From Terfezia claveryi (taxonomy: Eukaryota > Ascomycota > Pezizomycetes > Pezizales > Pezizaceae), in contig WHUX01000604.1 in NCBI GenBank assembly GCA_015179025.1, forward strand, positions 1-17,373: 17,373 bases of DNA. Direction: 5' to 3'. This document shows, piece after piece, positions 15,641-17,373 of the stretch. The notes beneath the pieces were generated by a model. The model was not told the origin of the DNA and did no database searches. It worked only from the letters and a program-made list of their open reading frames with translations. A program made the position numbers and the translations under genes. Numbering within the stretch: the first letter of the stretch is position 1; each line of letters opens with the position of its first letter.

Positions 15641-16470
15641 CCTGGCTGATACCTGGGGGCTGGCAACTGTGATCTGTTGGTATACTCTATTTGCCTAGCT
15701 TGAGCATATACTAGTTCAGCTCTTAGGGTGGAGTGCAACTCAGCAATCTCTATGGTGAACTCCTTAGCTGGGGTGTTCTCCTAGCCTTTTCCAGGGGTGC
15801 TAGAGAGTCCATGAAACGAGGGTGCCAGCCATAATTGGCCAGGAACAGGGAAGTTTTTAGAGTCTCCAAGAAATAGTTGTTAGCGGCGAACTCACAGGTT
15901 GCCAGCAGCGAAACCTAGTTGTTTTGCTGGTAATTGACATATGCTCTCAGGTACTGCTTTATGATCGCATTCATTCACTCAGACTAACCATCTGTTTGGG
16001 GGTGATACACCATGGAGAGGTGTACGTTGATTCTCAGAAGCTCGCAGAATACCTTCTAGAAGTCTGAGATGAATTAGGGGCCACGGTCCGAGACGACTGA
16101 CTTAGGGAGATCATGGTAGCGAAATACATAGTTGAGGTAGAGGCTAGTGAGGTCCCGGGCCGAACAGGTATCATGGCAAGGTACATGCCTCATTTTGGTC
16201 AATCAGTCTACTACCATAAGAATAGTATTAAACCCTGAATCCTCCAGCAACCCAGTCACAAAGTCCATGGTTAGGTGTTGCCAAGGTTAGTCTGGGATCT
16301 CCAGGGGCTTCAGGGTCCCATAAGGAGCATGACGGGTAGGCTTAGCATGCTTGCAAACATGGTAGTTCCGTATGTACCACTCTACCTCCTTCCGTTGGTC
16401 AATCCACGTATATTGCCTAGCTAGCAGCTCTAACGTTTTAGCTACCCTAGGATGACCGCAGCCAGGGTAT
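15640..16470 (-). pseudogene. Gypsy integrase: zinc finger second half and catalytic core
   Basis: Reading down on -: GHPRVAKTLELL (in a frame one base off from the preceding HHD segment, near 16470), then NYHVCKHAKPTRHAPYG, where Tyr replaces the first Cys of the CX2C zinc motif. The core follows: D in TMDFVTGL (about 16260), D in VVSDRGP (about 16090), E in HPQTDG-stop-SE (about 15990). Stops fall where relatives have Arg (VVD-stop-LTK), Gln (GP-stop-FIS; DG-stop-SE), Trp (DF-stop-KVF) and Arg (SE-stop-MNA). Every one of these is one C-to-T or G-to-A step from the expected codon. The segment ELHSTLRAELVYAQARQIEY (about 15680-15740) closes the core. The catalytic residues survive but the protein cannot be translated. 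Confidence 0.87.
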
Positions 16471-16756
16471 CATGGTGTTCCTTGATCAGCTGCATCCGCA
16501 GCTCCCCTTCAGGTATATAGAGCCGATCTAGGTAGTATAGGAGGCCGTCCTGAGTCATGCACTTAGCTAGGGAAATCTTGGTGTGACAGCGCTGTCTAGA
16601 CTCTACTGCGGCAATTATATCCTTAACTAGGTCGTCCTCCGCATATGCCCATTGTATACGCAGAAGGAGATCTACTCCGGAGTTCACTTCAGCTTTAGCA
16701 TCAGCATCAACATGGCTATTGGCCGCCAGATCGAGATTTTTAGGTTTCAGTACCAC
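16442..16756 (-). pseudogene. RNase H-integrase junction with integrase HH motif
   Basis: Longest clean stretch of the pol gene: 104 codons with no stop, ending at a TAG created by a one-base loss. It starts internally (GTG Val, not a true start) after ALTRRSGDLPKG and runs through a variable spacer to LLYYLDRLYIPEGELRMQLI and KEHHDTLAA, which supplies the two His of the HHCC zinc finger. It is part of the same polyprotein as the neighbouring entries, not a separate gene. Confidence 0.8.
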
Positions 16757-17373
16757 CTGATTTTGGAACTTTAGCCTTTCATCCCCCCCTTTAGGGAGAT
16801 CTCCTGATCTCCTGGTCAGTGCATCCGGCTTACCCCCAGCTTTTCCAGGCCGATACTTGATCTTGAAGTTGAATCGAGATAAGAACTCCGACCACCTAGC
16901 CTGCTGTTAGTTCAGCAGCTTAGTGGTAGTGAAGTACTCAAGGTTCTTATGATCGGATAGCACCTCGATGATCCTCCTTGGCTGACTCTAGGTGTGGCCT
17001 CCATTTCTTGAATACTCATACAATGGCATTAACTTCTTATCATAGATTTCATAATTACACTCCGCCGGGGAGTGCTTTTTTGAGAAGTATTTCACTGGTG
17101 TAGGATGCGTTATTGTCGTTCTGGGACAGGATTCCTGTAGAGACATAGTTGGAGCATCAGTTTCAATGATATACTCCTGCCGCGGGGTTGAAATGGACCA
17201 GGATCAGTGCTGAGCAGAAAGCTTCCTTGAGGTTCTGGAAGGTGGAAAAGGCTTCTGGATTCCAGTAGAAGCCCTTTTCGTCAGGTGTGAACCAGCTTCT
17301 ACCTTCCTTTTCATCAGGGCTGTCAGGGGTGCCGCGATCCTTGACTATCCAGGATAAATCAGCAGTAGAAGTT
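16757..17373 (-). pseudogene. End of Gypsy reverse transcriptase and RNase H
   Basis: At the window edge the - strand reads the RT connection region (FYWNPEAFSTFQNLKEAF, then LVHFNP). RNase H follows, in changing frames: [66 protein letters not shown] and GGKPDALTRR. The Glu of [10 protein letters not shown] and the Asp of LSDHKNLEYF correspond to conserved RNase H positions. At least two frameshifts and several stops are present. RNase H would degrade the RNA template during cDNA synthesis. The RT YXDD motif is outside the window. Confidence 0.87.

Larger units (their letters stand above)
14205..17373 (-). mobile_element. Ty3/Gypsy chromovirus, decayed, 3' half in window
   Basis: Reading on the - strand from 17373 downwards: end of RT, RNase H, integrase zinc region, integrase core, GPY/F module, chromodomain, polypurine tract and 3' LTR. 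This is the Gypsy order (RT and RNase H before integrase), with a C-terminal chromodomain that places it among chromoviruses. The 5' part (gag, protease, most of RT, 5' LTR) lies beyond 17373. It is inserted in the Copia RT region; the target duplication at this end would be AATAC (14200-14204). Stops, mostly at Arg, Gln or Trp positions, and several one-base indels inactivate it. Confidence 0.92.

Overview
The window looks like repeat-rich, gene-poor DNA of a filamentous ascomycete fungus. This is inferred from three things. The Ty3/Gypsy chromovirus and Ty1/Copia reading frames are of fungal type. Their lesions are mostly C-to-T or G-to-A transitions (CAG/CAA/CGA to stop, TGG to TAG, TGT to TAT), as expected from RIP-like mutation and CpG deamination. 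One fungal-style short intron signature is also present. I see no intact host gene, rRNA, tRNA or CRISPR array.

Left third (1-4050): tandem and inverted repeats. About 3.3 copies of a 172-179 bp unit carry long poly-C runs (420-990). A 23-bp minisatellite fills 1151-2040 and reappears at 2838-2915. Between those two blocks lies a module containing a 9-bp-periodic pyrimidine-rich array (2221-2672) that keeps several frames open on both strands. A ~90-bp sequence near 120-212 recurs inverted at 3305-3393, and a related MITE-like hairpin element lies at 3682-3911.

Middle (4050-8500): mostly unique sequence without a gene I can identify. It has a few ambiguous ORF-like stretches, an intron-like GT..AG segment and simple repeats.

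Right half (8507-17373): a nested retrotransposon stack. The host is a decayed Ty1/Copia element on the + strand with 5' LTR, initiator-tRNA primer site, gag, protease, integrase and the start of the RT region. Three elements have inserted into it. (1) A solo LTR at 9675-10270 interrupts gag, with 5-bp target duplication gcacc. (2) A compact two-LTR element without coding capacity (12081-13866, duplication gtatc) lies between the integrase and RT regions. (3) A Ty3/Gypsy chromovirus on the - strand (14205 to beyond the window) enters the RT region; its 3' LTR belongs to the same family as the solo LTR. Removing the first two insertions with one duplication copy each leaves the Copia reading frame continuous across the junction. 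All pol genes are broken by stops and frameshifts.

The points most worth a second look are the palindrome-packed Gypsy LTR, whose stems survive CpG decay because both arms change symmetrically; a fold-back GGAGACA minisatellite lodged in the chromovirus linker between the GPY/F module and the chromodomain; and the small two-LTR element, whose orientation signals conflict.
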